From the IMG/VR virus record IMGVR_UViG_3300022748_000033, positions 1 through 34,620 of that record: DNA of 34,620 bases; one strand, written 5' to 3'. This DNA comes from a virus. The translations under genes were made by a program, and so were the position numbers. The notes beneath the pieces are model-generated. The model was not told the origin of the DNA. It was given only the letters and a program-made list of their open reading frames with translations, and made no database searches. Positions 11,926 through 21,771 of the stretch are shown here, piece after piece (position 1 is the first letter of the stretch; every line of letters starts with the position of its first letter).

Positions 11926-13913
11926 CAGTTATCCCCCACAGATGCTTTGAGGTTTGCAGACACAATCACAGCGTTTACAGGATCGGTCACCACGACTTCA
12001 AAAACCCTGTCGCGGGCCATGCCCAAACGCCTCCAAATGGCTCGGTTCTTGTACCGACCCTGCTGACCAATCGTCACCCAATGCTCATTTGACCAAGTAG
12101 ACCCGCCATCGTTTGACCAGCGAAGCATCGCCTGGGGGTAGGTCGTGGGGGTGGTGGGCAGAAGTTGGGCTGCCGAACCAATCGTGTAGGTTTCATAAGG
12201 GCCAATCGTGAAGGTCGCATCTGACGCAATCACATAAATTGACCCCAAAAACATCCCGTTTGAGTAGTCCTGAAGGACTCCCGTAGTCCCAACCCCAGGC
12301 TGGAATTGAATCTGTAGCTCGTCAAAATAACCGCGCTGAAGGTCGCTCACCAAATGGGGCGCTCTACGCAATCTGCGGATTTTTTGACCAGAATCAGTGT
12401 AGTTTTGCTTGTCCAACTTGTAGATCGTGCCGTTGGCATAGTCGCCCACCAACACCGACCCCTGGAAGACCGCACAGCAGTTTCCACGGTGACGCTCGTA
12501 TTGGTTTTTGTTGTTGCAATACAACCACTTATGCCACATATTTGAGGCGATATCGTATGCCCAAGTCAGGTTCAGGGTGGGGAATGAAATCACGTAAACC
12601 TCATGCCCTTCCAATTGATAAGTCCAGGCAATCGCATCGTCCACGTACTGCCCCGTCAGGGTGTACTCAACCGCATGGTTGGAGATGCGCTGGGGGATGT
12701 ACCCGTTCATCTGCATGATTTCAGCCTGACCTCGGTTGTTTCGGGACAGGTAGGCAAACGAATTCCCAAGGCGGGACACTGAGAAGGCCGCAGCAATGCC
12801 GTGCTGGGTGGAAGTCCCTGGGATGCGCTGGAAGGGAAACTGAGCCGCGCCCACATCCACCCAGACTTCAGAAGATGCCTCACCCAACAGGTAGACCTCT
12901 CGGTGATCCACGATCAGCGCCACCAGATTGTCAGGTGAGCCGTCCTTTGAGGAAAACGAAGTCCCCACCGAAATCGGAGAGAGAGCATTGCTTGACCCCC
13001 ACTGTTGGGAGTTCGGTCGGTTGTAGACGAAGTAGTTGTCCACAATGTCCACGGTGTTCGCACCCGTGAATGCCCCGTCAGTGCTGGGCATGATCGCAAA
13101 ATTCAGCCCGTAAAGCGTTCTGGAGGTCACGGTCTGGGAAGTGCTCACCGTGTAAGTTCCAGCGCCTCCTGTGCCCGTTCCGAGGGCTGTAATCATGGTG
13201 TTCGTGGCGACCGTTGATCCTTGAATTGTCTGACCCACGTAAAGAGTGCCAGAAGTGACCGAAGTCACGGTCAAAGTCGTGCCAGAAATCGATCCCGTCA
13301 CCACCGCGCCCACGTTGACCGAGTTCATGAGTTCGCTGCCCACGGTCATGGACTGATTGATGGTGTACGTCCCCACCCCGCCCGTGCCCGTGCCCAAAGC
13401 GGTGATCACCGTTTCTGAAGTGATCCCAACCCCGAAAAGCGCCTGATTGATGCCAATCGTCCCGTTGGTCACCGCTGTGACGGTCAGGGTCGTTCCAGAG
13501 ATTGAACCCGTGAAAACCGCAGAGGAGGGGCTGGAAATGCGCCAGGTATAGCGGTTTGTGCCGTCCACGATGTAGGCGTTGATGCCGTTGTCGGTGATGC
13601 CCACCCGCCCTGTAGAGGTCGCAAGCTGACCCACAATCGTTGGAGTGAAGGTTGAGGTCAGCGAGTAGACGTAAGGCCCGCAGACCGCCATCATCTGAGT
13701 TCCTCCTGACAGGGTACGCATCCCGCGCACCTCTTGGGAGTTCTGGAACACAACTTGTGGAGTCAACCCAGGCGTTGGGTAAAGCGCCACCACGCCCCGA
13801 TCCCCAGGTTGCTTGTAAGGATCAATCTCAGGGTAGAAATTGATGCACTCTTGAGCGTCCTGGTAACCAGATTGCGCTGTGTAGCTTGGGCCAACGAATC
13901 CAAAGTCGGGCAT
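11925..13913 (-). CDS. Packaged-DNA stabilisation/tail hub protein (P22 gp10-like)
   Basis: The 662-residue protein resembles P22 gp10: the N-terminal C-I-N-F-Y-P-E-I-D (residues 23-31), Y-P-T-P-G-L (45-50), and later [14 protein letters not shown] and F-A-Y-L-S-R segments. P22 gp10 is about 472 residues. Much of the excess here is two back-to-back modules of about 65 residues (134-198 and 204-270), inserted between normal gp10 parts. The protein probably forms the hexameric hub below gp4. It sits between gp4-like and ejection genes, as in P22 order. Confidence 0.82.
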   Translation of the reverse strand: MPDFGFVGPSYTAQSGYQDAQECINFYPEIDPYKQPGDRGVVALYPTPGLTPQVVFQNSQEVRGMRTLSGGTQMMAVCGPYVYSLTSTFTPTIVGQLATSTGRVGITDNGINAYIVDGTNRYTWRISSPSSAVFTGSISGTTLTVTAVTNGTIGINQALFGVGITSETVITALGTGTGGVGTYTINQSMTVGSELMNSVNVGAVVTGSISGTTLTVTSVTSGTLYVGQTIQGSTVATNTMITALGTGTGGAGTYTVSTSQTVTSRTLYGLNFAIMPSTDGAFTGANTVDIVDNYFVYNRPNSQQWGSSNALSPISVGTSFSSKDGSPDNLVALIVDHREVYLLGEASSEVWVDVGAAQFPFQRIPGTSTQHGIAAAFSVSRLGNSFAYLSRNNRGQAEIMQMNGYIPQRISNHAVEYTLTGQYVDDAIAWTYQLEGHEVYVISFPTLNLTWAYDIASNMWHKWLYCNNKNQYERHRGNCCAVFQGSVLVGDYANGTIYKLDKQNYTDSGQKIRRLRRAPHLVSDLQRGYFDELQIQFQPGVGTTGVLQDYSNGMFLGSIYVIASDATFTIGPYETYTIGSAAQLLPTTPTTYPQAMLRWSNDGGSTWSNEHWVTIGQQGRYKNRAIWRRLGMARDRVFEVVVTDPVNAVIVSANLKASVGDN
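13104..13304 (-). repeat. Beta module copy 2 in the gp10-like protein
   Basis: Residues 204-270 read [13 protein letters not shown] then G-Q-T-I-Q-G then A-L-G-T-G-T-G-G and G-T-Y-T-V. This is a near copy of the module at 13320-13514 and is also related to one in the gp4-like gene. It looks like an inserted Ig-like or beta-sandwich surface domain. Confidence 0.7.
13320..13514 (-). repeat. Beta module copy 1 in the gp10-like protein
   Basis: Residues 134-198 read [13 protein letters not shown], then [17 protein letters not shown], then G-T-Y-T-I-N-Q-S. The pattern repeats in copy 2 and in the gp4-like gene, including at the DNA level (GGCACGGGCACGGGCGGGG-type stretch). Confidence 0.7.
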
Positions 13914-13922
13914 GGCTTGTCC

Positions 13923-14894
13923 TTATCTGAAGAAGCCGCCGCTCAAAATCCAACCAGCATCCTTGGCTTTGCCCACTAGGAGGCTGTCGGGATAACGGGC
14001 AGCTTGGACAGGGCGCATATTCGTGCGCTTTACAGTCGCTTTACCTTGGGCGGCAAAGCCCTGAATCATGGCGATCTGGGTCGGTGAGTTCTTGCCGTAC
14101 ATTGGCATCAGACGTTCAGCCAAACACCAGCGAAGCGCCATTGTGAAGCCCTGAGGAAGGACAATCGGGTCATAGATGGAGGTGTACTGCCTGAAAATTG
14201 TGTCGCAGAACAGGTGCATCTCACCCTGGCTGGGGTTGGGCCACACAAAGATGTTCCCCAAAACTTCAGTGGGTTGGTAGTAGATCGCCTTGGGCCACGG
14301 GCCTGACAGGGTTTTCAACCCGATCATCTCGTATTCCTCAATGTTCAAGATTGCCACGGGGTAGTCAAGGCCACCATTGACAATCGGCTGACCGTTGGAA
14401 TTGGTGTTGATCCGCACAAACGCAGAATTGATCACCAACGGGCGCTGATAGTAGGCATTCATCGTGGTGGACGCGACACTCTGGCTGATGTTGACCGTGT
14501 ACGTGCCCGCCTCGTTGACGTTCCCGCCCGCGCCAGAACCAAAAGCCGTGATGGTTGTCCCTGCGGTGATGCCCGTCCCACTTAGGGTCTGACCAAGCGC
14601 AATCGCGCCCGAGTTGATGGAGGTCACCGTCAGGACGTTGCCAGAAATGCTGCCGACAAAGTTTGCGCCAATCTGCCCACCAGGGCCGATGGTGTATTGG
14701 GTCTGACCAGAAACGATGGGAAACACAACCTCGGTCTTGTAGTAGACCATCATGTCTTCATTTGACCATTGGTCAAGAAGATCGTTCAGCATTTCAAAAG
14801 CGTCTTGAGCAGCATCAGCGGTGGGCACTTCCCCAGCTTCCAATGCTCCGATATCCTTCAAAGCTCTGCTGATGATGTCAATCGGTGTTGCCAT
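13923..14894 (-). CDS. Head-to-tail connector (P22 gp4-like)
   Basis: The 323-residue protein begins [15 protein letters not shown] and has [13 protein letters not shown] (31-43), the helical core of P22 gp4-type tail accessory factors that bind the portal. P22 gp4 is about 166 residues. Part of the extra length is one beta module (about 79-146) of the same type as in the gp10-like protein. The C-terminal half has [11 protein letters not shown], typical of the family. No transglycosylase motif was identified. It lies 9 nt upstream of the gp10-like gene. Confidence 0.8.
   Translation of the reverse strand: MATPIDIISRALKDIGALEAGEVPTADAAQDAFEMLNDLLDQWSNEDMMVYYKTEVVFPIVSGQTQYTIGPGGQIGANFVGSISGNVLTVTSINSGAIALGQTLSGTGITAGTTITAFGSGAGGNVNEAGTYTVNISQSVASTTMNAYYQRPLVINSAFVRINTNSNGQPIVNGGLDYPVAILNIEEYEMIGLKTLSGPWPKAIYYQPTEVLGNIFVWPNPSQGEMHLFCDTIFRQYTSIYDPIVLPQGFTMALRWCLAERLMPMYGKNSPTQIAMIQGFAAQGKATVKRTNMRPVQAARYPDSLLVGKAKDAGWILSGGFFR
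14457..14660 (-). repeat. Beta module in the gp4-like protein
   Basis: Residues 79-146 read [13 protein letters not shown], then [19 protein letters not shown], then [11 protein letters not shown]. This is the third copy of the module found twice in the adjacent gp10-like gene, here interrupting the strands after Y-T-I-G. Confidence 0.7.
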
Positions 14895-14903
14895 GAAACC
14901 CTC

Positions 14904-15224
14904 TTATAAATTTGGCGTGAAAATCTGCGGTAGCCAAGGGGCGACAACAACTCGATTCTTCTTCAGATACGCTAGTTGTTCCTCAAGTCTGGATTCTATT
15001 AAATTCTCCCCGTATTGGGTAGTCTCTTCCTTGATCCACTTGGCAACATCATCCTGGGTCACCTCTGCAAACGGCTTGATGATCTCCTTGCCGTTGAACC
15101 ACCAGTTCCCCTCAGTCTCCACGGTTGTGCCGTCTTCATCCTCGGCAATCACATGATATTTGGCGTGGGTGATCAACTCACCATCGGCAGATACCTCTAG
15201 GATTTTCCAAGTAAAGCCAGCCAT
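14904..15224 (-). CDS. Tail-region hypothetical protein, 106 aa
   Basis: The product starts M-A-G-F-T-W-K-I-L-E-V and has a beta-rich first half (A-K-Y-H-V-I-A-E-D-E-D-G-T-T-V) and a helical second half (T-Q-D-D-V-A-K-W-I-K-E-E then R-L-E-E-Q-L-A). Proteins with this layout follow fibre genes in marine and freshwater phages. The ATG at 15224 is one base after the preceding stop; a longer in-frame start (15302) would overlap that gene. It may be a fibre assembly factor or a minor virion protein. Confidence 0.6.
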   Translation of the reverse strand: MAGFTWKILEVSADGELITHAKYHVIAEDEDGTTVETEGNWWFNGKEIIKPFAEVTQDDVAKWIKEETTQYGENLIESRLEEQLAYLKKNRVVVAPWLPQIFTPNL

Positions 15225-15225
15225 C

Positions 15226-15666
15226 TCACACCACCGAAGGGTCTGCTGCCCACTGCACCGTAATGGCTTGCTGAAGGGTCGGAATGTCCGTGGAAGCCGC
15301 AATCGCCTGTTTCACGGTCTTGGCCTGGGCACGAATGGCAGAGCGCCATGCCAGCCAATCAGCGGGAGGCGTGTACTCAGGGTCATTGGCCTTGCGCGAG
15401 TCCATGTAGTCGGTCTTCTGAAGCATCAGCCAAACGGTGTCATCAACCCATTGAGTCCACTGCTTTTTGAGTTGGTCAAGGTCTTTGGGGTTGTTCACAC
15501 CCCAGTAAAACCGATCATCGTACGGTTCTGGATCAGGCACTTCTGTGATGCCGATGGCTTGCTTTTCTTCCAAACTGGTGACTCTGAGCCAGTTGGCGGG
15601 GTAATGAGTTCCATCCACCTCAAACGCGGTGTCGATCGGCAGGGGTTTGTTGTCGAGCATGAACAT
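15226..15666 (-). CDS. Probable tail-fibre assembly protein
   Basis: The 146-residue protein has an N-terminal fold with H-Y-P-A-N-W-L-R and S-L-E-E-K-Q-A-I-G-I-T-E-V (about residues 21-43), D-R-F-Y-W-G-V (51-57), then a long helical part with W-L-A-W-R-S-A-I. This resembles short chaperone-like proteins that follow phage fibre genes. GAGGT lies 8 nt before the ATG, and the gene is 5 nt after the LamG/SPRY spike. It probably helps fold or trimerise that spike. Confidence 0.65.
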   Translation of the reverse strand: MFMLDNKPLPIDTAFEVDGTHYPANWLRVTSLEEKQAIGITEVPDPEPYDDRFYWGVNNPKDLDQLKKQWTQWVDDTVWLMLQKTDYMDSRKANDPEYTPPADWLAWRSAIRAQAKTVKQAIAASTDIPTLQQAITVQWAADPSVV

Positions 15667-15671
15667 GCTTG

Positions 15672-18095
15672 TTACCTCGCAAGAGAATATTTGAATGGGT
15701 TTTCGGCAAATGCCGCGTAGATGTATGTGCCGCCAGAGTTGTTTACTGCGTTGCCCGTGCGTCGAAGTTTGAATCCATTTGAAAGGAAATCAAACGTAGC
15801 GCCACCAGCAGTCGTTTCCGCTATAGCGATGTTAAGGTCAAGTTCCGCATCAAGTGCGTTGTATGAATTCCTTGAAGTATCAAAGGTATACCAATCTGCC
15901 GTTGTGTCAATGCGCTTGACGAATACATAACGAGGACGGAATCCGCAATACACAAACGGCCCATCAGAAGACCCGTTGCCTGTGTATGACCCGAACTTGC
16001 TGAAGCCTGCGACTTCAGCGAATAGGTAGGCCACGAACCTGAGTGTGTTCTGGTTGACGGACGAATAAGTGCCGAGCGAGAACACGCTGGAGTTCGCCGC
16101 CGTGGAGTTCCACAGCGACGATGCGCCAGCATTTGAGTTGGCATCAGTGCCGTTCAGGATCAGGCGACCAGTTCCCATGACAATGCCAGTGTGTCCAACA
16201 ATCCAGGACGGGTCGGTGGCAGAGTCACGGCACTTGATGATGATCATGCTTGGCGCAACGCCCAGTCCATGTCCCACAGTAGCGTTCGCACCAGTGCCTG
16301 TATAGGTTGCGATGGAGAAACCAGCCGTAGCATTCACACTCACAGTTGATGTGATTGAGCCATTGGTGTTGGATGAGGATGTGCCACCTGCTTTCCATTG
16401 CCAAGCGACATAAGTTGCTGTGTTGTTGTTGTAGTTTGTGTCTGAACCAACAGTGAATCCAGTTGATCCAAATGCAGTTAGGCCGTTTGTGTCGGTTGCT
16501 TCTGCCGCAGTTGAATTAGACACCAAAGACTTTGTTGCCCCACGAACAGAATCAGTCAATTCATTGTTTGTCGCACCAGACCTAGACTTAATCCAAACCC
16601 AATCAGGTTGGAATGAAACGTTATTGACGGCATTGCTAATGGTTTGGCTTGAACCCGTACCCGTGTACAACGATGCCGCCATCACAGTCGCACCATTCAC
16701 AATGGTTGGCGTTGGCAGGTTAAATGTGTTCAGTGCTTTGAAGCCAGAGGGCGGGGTGTAGCTGAATGGGCGTTGACCGAATGTCGCATTCCACACATAG
16801 GCTGTGGAGTTCTGTCCATCGCCAACACAAGCTGAGAAAGAACCAGACAGTCCTGTGTAAGCCGCATTCGTTCCTGCCGCTGGATCACCGCTTGCTTGCC
16901 ATGTGCCATTCTTGCTGAACCAGATTTTCCCGTTGTCCATATCAAGCGCAACGCCAATCACATCACCGCTTGTATATGAGTTCCCATAAGAAGTCGCTCC
17001 ACCGCCAAATACAGTGGTTACTTTTTGCCCATCAGAGAAATAGAAATATCCTGCGCCATCAGAAGTGCCTTGCACGGTAGTCAGACGAACACCACAAGCA
17101 CCATAGTTGCCACCAACAGTGCTTGCCGTCACTTCCCAATACCACTTGCCAGAAGTGACTCCAAAAGAGCCTTGCGCCGCAACTCCATAGCTTGTAGACG
17201 CATCAGAGGCAGTCAAGTTGCCGTTAGTGATACTTGCACTGCCCCCTGCCATTTGGCTTGGAAGTGCTGGGTTCCACACGCAGTAGTTTGAACTCGCCGC
17301 ACTCACTGTCGGCGAATCAATCATGGAGTCGTAGGTCACACCAGAGGTCACGCTGATGTTGTTCGGTGTCCAGTTGTTGCCGTTGCCTGAGTAGTCTTTG
17401 CCGATTGCGGCGGCAGTGGCGGCAGAGTTATCTGAGAAGTTCAGATAAAAGCCATTCGTGCCGTATGTACCTGTGTATTTGATAGGTTGCCATACGCCTG
17501 TGACAGAGTTCGTTTGACCAAACGATGATGGTGTCAGGGCTTGACCGTCAATGAAGTTGACCTCGGTGAGGTAACCGTCAAAGTAATTTGTTGTGGCGTA
17601 ATTTAATTGACCAAGCGTGTGGATGACATTGGTGTTTACAGATGTAACTTGGTTTTGAGAAATCTGCGTTGTAATTGTTAGGGTTTGCTGAACTCCGTTT
17701 ACATACACAATTACTCGATTTGCCGCTGTTGCTTGAGTCGTATCAATTTTCATGACAACGTGATACCAAGCAGATGGGTCACGAAAAACCGCAGGAGTTG
17801 AAACATCAATAATAGTTGCCGCACCTGAGTTCGTAGCAACAACACTTAATGAGTCGGCATTGAACCTAATCTGAAACCAATACGAACTGCTACCGCCAGC
17901 GTAAAACAGCGTTCCTGTAACACCAGAACCTAAAGCTCCACGTTTGACCCATGCACTCCAAGTAAATGTCGTTTGGTTGGTAGAACTAGCAGGCGTCCTA
18001 TTGAAATAAGCAGACGCACTAGAACGCAACCGAACAGAACGGCTGATTGTGTACCCACTGGGACGAGTAAAGAGTTCGTTCTTTGCGGCAAACAT
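15672..18095 (-). CDS. Receptor-binding tail protein with LamG-like and SPRY-like domains
   Basis: This is an 807-residue protein. Residues about 20-195 look like a LamG/concanavalin-type jelly roll (F-T-W-S-A-W-V-K-R, W-Y-H-V-V-M-K-I-D, Y-F-D-G-Y-L-T-E-V-N-F-I-D-G). Residues about 300-450 look like a SPRY fold (G-K-W-Y-W-E-V, Y-G-A-C-G-V, G-D-V-I-G-V-A-L-D-M-D-N-G-K-I-W-F-S-K-N-G). After that a Y-T-G-x-G...P-x-x-V-x-I-K motif repeats at about 477, 598 and 712. The domains are typical of glycan binding, so the protein probably recognises cell-surface polysaccharide. The ATG overlaps the previous stop (TAATG). Confidence 0.78.
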   Translation of the reverse strand: MFAAKNELFTRPSGYTISRSVRLRSSASAYFNRTPASSTNQTTFTWSAWVKRGALGSGVTGTLFYAGGSSSYWFQIRFNADSLSVVATNSGAATIIDVSTPAVFRDPSAWYHVVMKIDTTQATAANRVIVYVNGVQQTLTITTQISQNQVTSVNTNVIHTLGQLNYATTNYFDGYLTEVNFIDGQALTPSSFGQTNSVTGVWQPIKYTGTYGTNGFYLNFSDNSAATAAAIGKDYSGNGNNWTPNNISVTSGVTYDSMIDSPTVSAASSNYCVWNPALPSQMAGGSASITNGNLTASDASTSYGVAAQGSFGVTSGKWYWEVTASTVGGNYGACGVRLTTVQGTSDGAGYFYFSDGQKVTTVFGGGATSYGNSYTSGDVIGVALDMDNGKIWFSKNGTWQASGDPAAGTNAAYTGLSGSFSACVGDGQNSTAYVWNATFGQRPFSYTPPSGFKALNTFNLPTPTIVNGATVMAASLYTGTGSSQTISNAVNNVSFQPDWVWIKSRSGATNNELTDSVRGATKSLVSNSTAAEATDTNGLTAFGSTGFTVGSDTNYNNNTATYVAWQWKAGGTSSSNTNGSITSTVSVNATAGFSIATYTGTGANATVGHGLGVAPSMIIIKCRDSATDPSWIVGHTGIVMGTGRLILNGTDANSNAGASSLWNSTAANSSVFSLGTYSSVNQNTLRFVAYLFAEVAGFSKFGSYTGNGSSDGPFVYCGFRPRYVFVKRIDTTADWYTFDTSRNSYNALDAELDLNIAIAETTAGGATFDFLSNGFKLRRTGNAVNNSGGTYIYAAFAENPFKYSLAR

Positions 18096-18778
18096 TATGC
18101 GAACGCCTGTGCAATCGTGCCATACCAGTTCGTTCCATCGCTGACAAAGGTCAGAATGTCACGCCCAGTTGTGGCGGTGGTTGTAATTGTGGGAGCCGCT
18201 CCACCGGGCCATTTCACAGAAGTGAATGTGGCAGTTCGCCCACCCGTTGAGTCTTGAGTCAGGATCAAAATGAACGATTTACCCGCAGTTGCTGTCGGCA
18301 TCGTGAAAGTACAGTTCCCGGTCAAGGTCGCCGTTTGGAATGTCCCGCTGGTCAACGACAAGGTTTGGGAAGTGCCTGTGTTTCCGATTGCCACAACACC
18401 TTCGGTGTAGTTGTTTACGCTTGGATTGGTCAGCGTCTTGTTGGTCAGGGTCGCAGTTCCATCAACAGTGACCGCACCGCCAACGGTGTTGACCGCAGTT
18501 CCCAACGCAGTCGCAACGCCACTGCCCAAGCCACTTACGCCCGTTGCAATCGGCAAGCCCGTGCAATTGGTGAGCGTTCCCGCACTCGGAGTGCCCAAGT
18601 TGGGGGTGGTGAGCGACAAGCTCGCCGCCAACATCGTACTGGTGACAGTAGCCGTGTCTCCAGAAGTAATGAGGTTTCCAGTGACCGCAGGAACGGTGAT
18701 TGTGTAGGTGGATGCGGTGTTCGCCCCAACCAAACTGATTTGTCCACCTGATGCTGCTTGCAAAACAAGAGTGCTCAT
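18095..18778 (-). CDS. Tail fibre shaft-like protein, 227 aa
   Basis: The Thr/Gly/Ala-rich protein begins M-S-T-L-V-L-Q-A-A-S-G-G-Q-I-S-L-V-G and contains T-P-N-L-G-T-P-S-A-G-T-L-T-N-C and T-L-T-N-K-T-L-T-N-P, motifs of repetitive phage fibre shafts. The C-terminus (W-P-G-G-A-A-P-T-I to F-V-S-D-G-T-N-W-Y) forms a small beta cap. AAAGGA precedes the ATG at 18778; a longer frame start would overlap the gene upstream. Together with the two upstream genes it likely builds the fibre. Confidence 0.7.
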   Translation of the reverse strand: MSTLVLQAASGGQISLVGANTASTYTITVPAVTGNLITSGDTATVTSTMLAASLSLTTPNLGTPSAGTLTNCTGLPIATGVSGLGSGVATALGTAVNTVGGAVTVDGTATLTNKTLTNPSVNNYTEGVVAIGNTGTSQTLSLTSGTFQTATLTGNCTFTMPTATAGKSFILILTQDSTGGRTATFTSVKWPGGAAPTITTTATTGRDILTFVSDGTNWYGTIAQAFA

Positions 18779-18788
18779 AATTTTTCCT

Positions 18789-19118
18789 TTACCCGACTCG
18801 ATACCAAGAAGTGTCGGCGGCTCGATACAAGTATGAAACCGCACCACCCGCCAAAAGAGTTGTAATCGCATTGCTCACGGTTTGCCCAACATTAGGACTC
18901 AGCGTCAGCGCAGTGATTGTTTGTGTCGTTGAAATTGTGACCGTCATCCCATCGGACGGGGATAAAGGCATTGTGACCGTGCCAGTGGCTAACAATCCAA
19001 GAGGCTTGATGATGACCACCTGAATTCCAGAGCCAACCGTGTAACTGAATCCAGTTGTCGGGGTCTGGTAATCCACATTCCTCAAAATTCCATCTTGACC
19101 ACTGATTGCAACCGTCAC
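18789..19118 (-). CDS. Small fibre-associated protein, GTG start
   Basis: The 109-residue product (start, then T-V-A-I-S-G-Q-D-G-I-L-R) is beta-rich, ending S-Y-L-Y-R-A-A-D-T-S-W-Y-R-V-G, a common end for phage fibre caps. GGAGGG lies 4 nt before the GTG at 19118, and that GTG overlaps the long fibre stop (GTGA). An in-frame TTG at 19130 would put the ribosome site inside the gene. It may be a head or tip piece for the 883-residue fibre. Confidence 0.65.
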   Translation of the reverse strand: MTVAISGQDGILRNVDYQTPTTGFSYTVGSGIQVVIIKPLGLLATGTVTMPLSPSDGMTVTISTTQTITALTLSPNVGQTVSNAITTLLAGGAVSYLYRAADTSWYRVG

Positions 19119-21766
19119 AATACCCTCCAAACAGATGAGCTTCCAATCGTCACGGTGACACCGGAATTGAGTGAAAGTGGCCCAACCGAAATGCCATTGT
19201 TGCCGTTGATTATCGTGTAATTTTGGCTTACTGTGGCTGAATTTACAGCGATGCCGTTTGAGGAAACCATCTCATAAGAAGACAACTCACCACTGCTCGG
19301 GTTGTATTGATACTTCGTCGAACTGGTGTATTCCGTTGAGACAGTTCCAGAGGTTGCATTCGCAAAAAGCGGATACCTCGTGGCGTTCGTGGTCGTGTCA
19401 TCAGACAGCGTAATGGATGTGCCAGAAGATGACCAAACAAACGCCGATCCGTTCCATGTAAGCGATGTGCTGGCTGTTGTCGGAGCAGTAATGAACGAGG
19501 TCGCACCAGCCCCAGTTTGGTAATGAATCTGGTTTGCCGATCCACCAGCCACATTGGTTGCCGTGGTTGCCGTGGCGGCGTTCCCGCCAATTGACAGACT
19601 AGAGGCAGTCCCGGTCAGCCCCGTTCCTGCGCCACTGAAAGCCGTTGCGGTCAGCGTTCCGGTTGAGGGCACAAACTGGAATTTGGTCGAACTCGTGTAC
19701 TCGGTGGTGAGGTTGCCCGTGGTTTGATTTGCGAACAACGGATAACGGGTGCTTGCCGTGGTCGTGTCGTCGGTGACCGTGGCGTAAGCCGTGGGGGTCA
19801 CCCAAGATGGCGCACTAGTTCCGTTGGACTGCAAAACCTGACCAGAAGTTCCAGCAGAGGTGAAAGCGTAAGCCGTGCCAGTTCCATAAGCCACTGCCCC
19901 AGCCGTGGGAGTCGCCGTTCCATTTGTCCCGCCTTGCGCTATGGCAACCTGACCAATGATGTAACCAGTATCAATTGATTGGTTCATCGGGTTGATGTAC
20001 AGCTTGCCGTTATTGGCATTGGAGTACAAACAAACGCCCATGTGAACCGAATAATTTGGCGTACTTGGCTCAGTTTGAGTGATTGCGCCAGCCGTTGTAG
20101 CAGACAAATAAATTGGGTTTCCTGCGGTCAGCGCACTAGTGTCAATGTTGCTAACCGTGCCCTGAGTGACGATATATCCGTTGGAATTGTTGGGAATGTC
20201 CTGATTTGCCACCCCAATGACCTGCGAGGACACATAAGCATTCGCTTGAGCCAGAATGATGTTGCCTTGCTGACCAGTTGAGCCAGAGATATAAACAACC
20301 TGACCCTTAAGAATCGTTGACCCAGTGGAATTCCTGACCTTTTGCTGGATTTCCTGACCAATGTGAACCACATTATTGGTGGTGTCGTTGTAATAGGACA
20401 ATGAAGCCGATGCGCTGTCATACCAAACCAAACCAGCCGTATAAGTTGGCGCAGTCGTTGCCGTGAATGCTTGGTAATTGCTGATCGTTGGGTTATTCAG
20501 GGTTGGCGCAGTCGCCAACGCCAAAACCGTTCCTGTCCCCGTTGTGCTGTAACTTGTGCCCCATGCTGTTCCGGTGGAATTGGGGATGCCAGAACCCGGA
20601 TAAACCATCGGCGCAGAGTTGGTGATGGTGACCGCTGCAGAGCCGTTATAACTAGTCCCCGAAAGCCCAGAACCAATGGTCAAAGCAAACAGATTTGACC
20701 CCAAGGAAACCCCTGAAATCGTGCTGTTTTGCAACTGAGCATTAGTGATTGTTCCGCTCAGATCAGTGGTTGGAATGGTCGTTGAGGCCGTAAATGCGCT
20801 CGTGCCATTGCCCTTCACATATCCCGTGAGCGTGGTTGCCCCTGTCCCGCCATAAGCCACGCCAATCGTGCTGGCGTTCCATATCCCTGCGGTAAGCGTC
20901 CCAACCCCTGTAATTCCGGTGTAAGAACCAGAAATGTAGGCCGATCCGACAGTGCCCGAGGTGATTTGGCTACCAGAAATCGCAATGGATTGAGCCGAAA
21001 GCGAGGTCAGTTGGCCTTGGGCGTTAACTTGTGCGGTCAGGCTTTGCGATGCAGAGCCATAAGTCCCGGCAGTCACGCCCGTGTTGGCAATGCTGAAGGT
21101 GTTAGCTAATAGACTTAGACCTGTGCCAGCGTAATAAGTGCCAGAGCCTGAGAACTGAACCCAAGGCATTGCAGTAACACCAATTGTCCCGGTGTCAGAG
21201 GCCGTACACACCCAAGAGGTGTTCACATTGACCGAACCATTCAGAATGACGGTGTACGCTCCGGGCACTTCCGACCACACATCCATGTCAACGGTGCGTG
21301 TCCATGCGCCAGATGAGGCGGCATAAATGCCATTTTCAGCCGTGTTTGTCTGGTTTTTTACCAATACCCTGTCGCCAGCCAACGTGGTGTAAGTGTCAAT
21401 CGTCTGCAAGCCCGAAAGGGTGATATTTGCAGTCGTAGCGCACTTGACAGCCTGTTTGGGGTTCAATCCTTGGGCAATTGAATCGACATAAGCCTTGTTG
21501 GCAATGTCAGAAGCCGATACCGGAGCAGTCGTGATTTGCCCGGTTGTGGTCAGAATATTGGTAAAAACCCCAGTAGAGGGGGAGGTTGCGCCGATTGTGC
21601 TTGAGTCAATCGTGCTGTTTGTGATGATCAAGCCCGACTGAATCGGGTTAATCGTTGCGTAAAACGGCTGACCCTGCCCAATGAAGGTTTGGAATGTACC
21701 GTCAACAGAAAAATACGCCTGAACTGGCAATAAGTTCTGTTCAAGGACTTTTGCGGGGTCAGCCAT
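19115..21766 (-). CDS. Long tail fibre protein, 883 aa
   Basis: This is a Thr/Ser/Gly-rich fibre. The N-terminal ~100 residues include D-I-A-N-K-A-Y-V-D-S (87-96), a frequent phage fibre motif, and the middle has G-I-W-N-A-S-T-I-G and V-A-Y-G-G-T-G-A-T-T-L shaft motifs. A segment D-D-T-T-T-x-x-T-R-Y-P-L-F-A-N with T-E-Y-T-S-S-T-K occurs twice near the C-terminus (about residues 676-711 and 792-827), a duplicated beta unit. It probably forms a trimeric fibre for host contact. Homology to a named receptor-binding protein cannot be shown by eye. Confidence 0.78.
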   Translation of the reverse strand: MADPAKVLEQNLLPVQAYFSVDGTFQTFIGQGQPFYATINPIQSGLIITNSTIDSSTIGATSPSTGVFTNILTTTGQITTAPVSASDIANKAYVDSIAQGLNPKQAVKCATTANITLSGLQTIDTYTTLAGDRVLVKNQTNTAENGIYAASSGAWTRTVDMDVWSEVPGAYTVILNGSVNVNTSWVCTASDTGTIGVTAMPWVQFSGSGTYYAGTGLSLLANTFSIANTGVTAGTYGSASQSLTAQVNAQGQLTSLSAQSIAISGSQITSGTVGSAYISGSYTGITGVGTLTAGIWNASTIGVAYGGTGATTLTGYVKGNGTSAFTASTTIPTTDLSGTITNAQLQNSTISGVSLGSNLFALTIGSGLSGTSYNGSAAVTITNSAPMVYPGSGIPNSTGTAWGTSYSTTGTGTVLALATAPTLNNPTISNYQAFTATTAPTYTAGLVWYDSASASLSYYNDTTNNVVHIGQEIQQKVRNSTGSTILKGQVVYISGSTGQQGNIILAQANAYVSSQVIGVANQDIPNNSNGYIVTQGTVSNIDTSALTAGNPIYLSATTAGAITQTEPSTPNYSVHMGVCLYSNANNGKLYINPMNQSIDTGYIIGQVAIAQGGTNGTATPTAGAVAYGTGTAYAFTSAGTSGQVLQSNGTSAPSWVTPTAYATVTDDTTTASTRYPLFANQTTGNLTTEYTSSTKFQFVPSTGTLTATAFSGAGTGLTGTASSLSIGGNAATATTATNVAGGSANQIHYQTGAGATSFITAPTTASTSLTWNGSAFVWSSSGTSITLSDDTTTNATRYPLFANATSGTVSTEYTSSTKYQYNPSSGELSSYEMVSSNGIAVNSATVSQNYTIINGNNGISVGPLSLNSGVTVTIGSSSVWRVL

Positions 21767-21771
21767 ACCGC

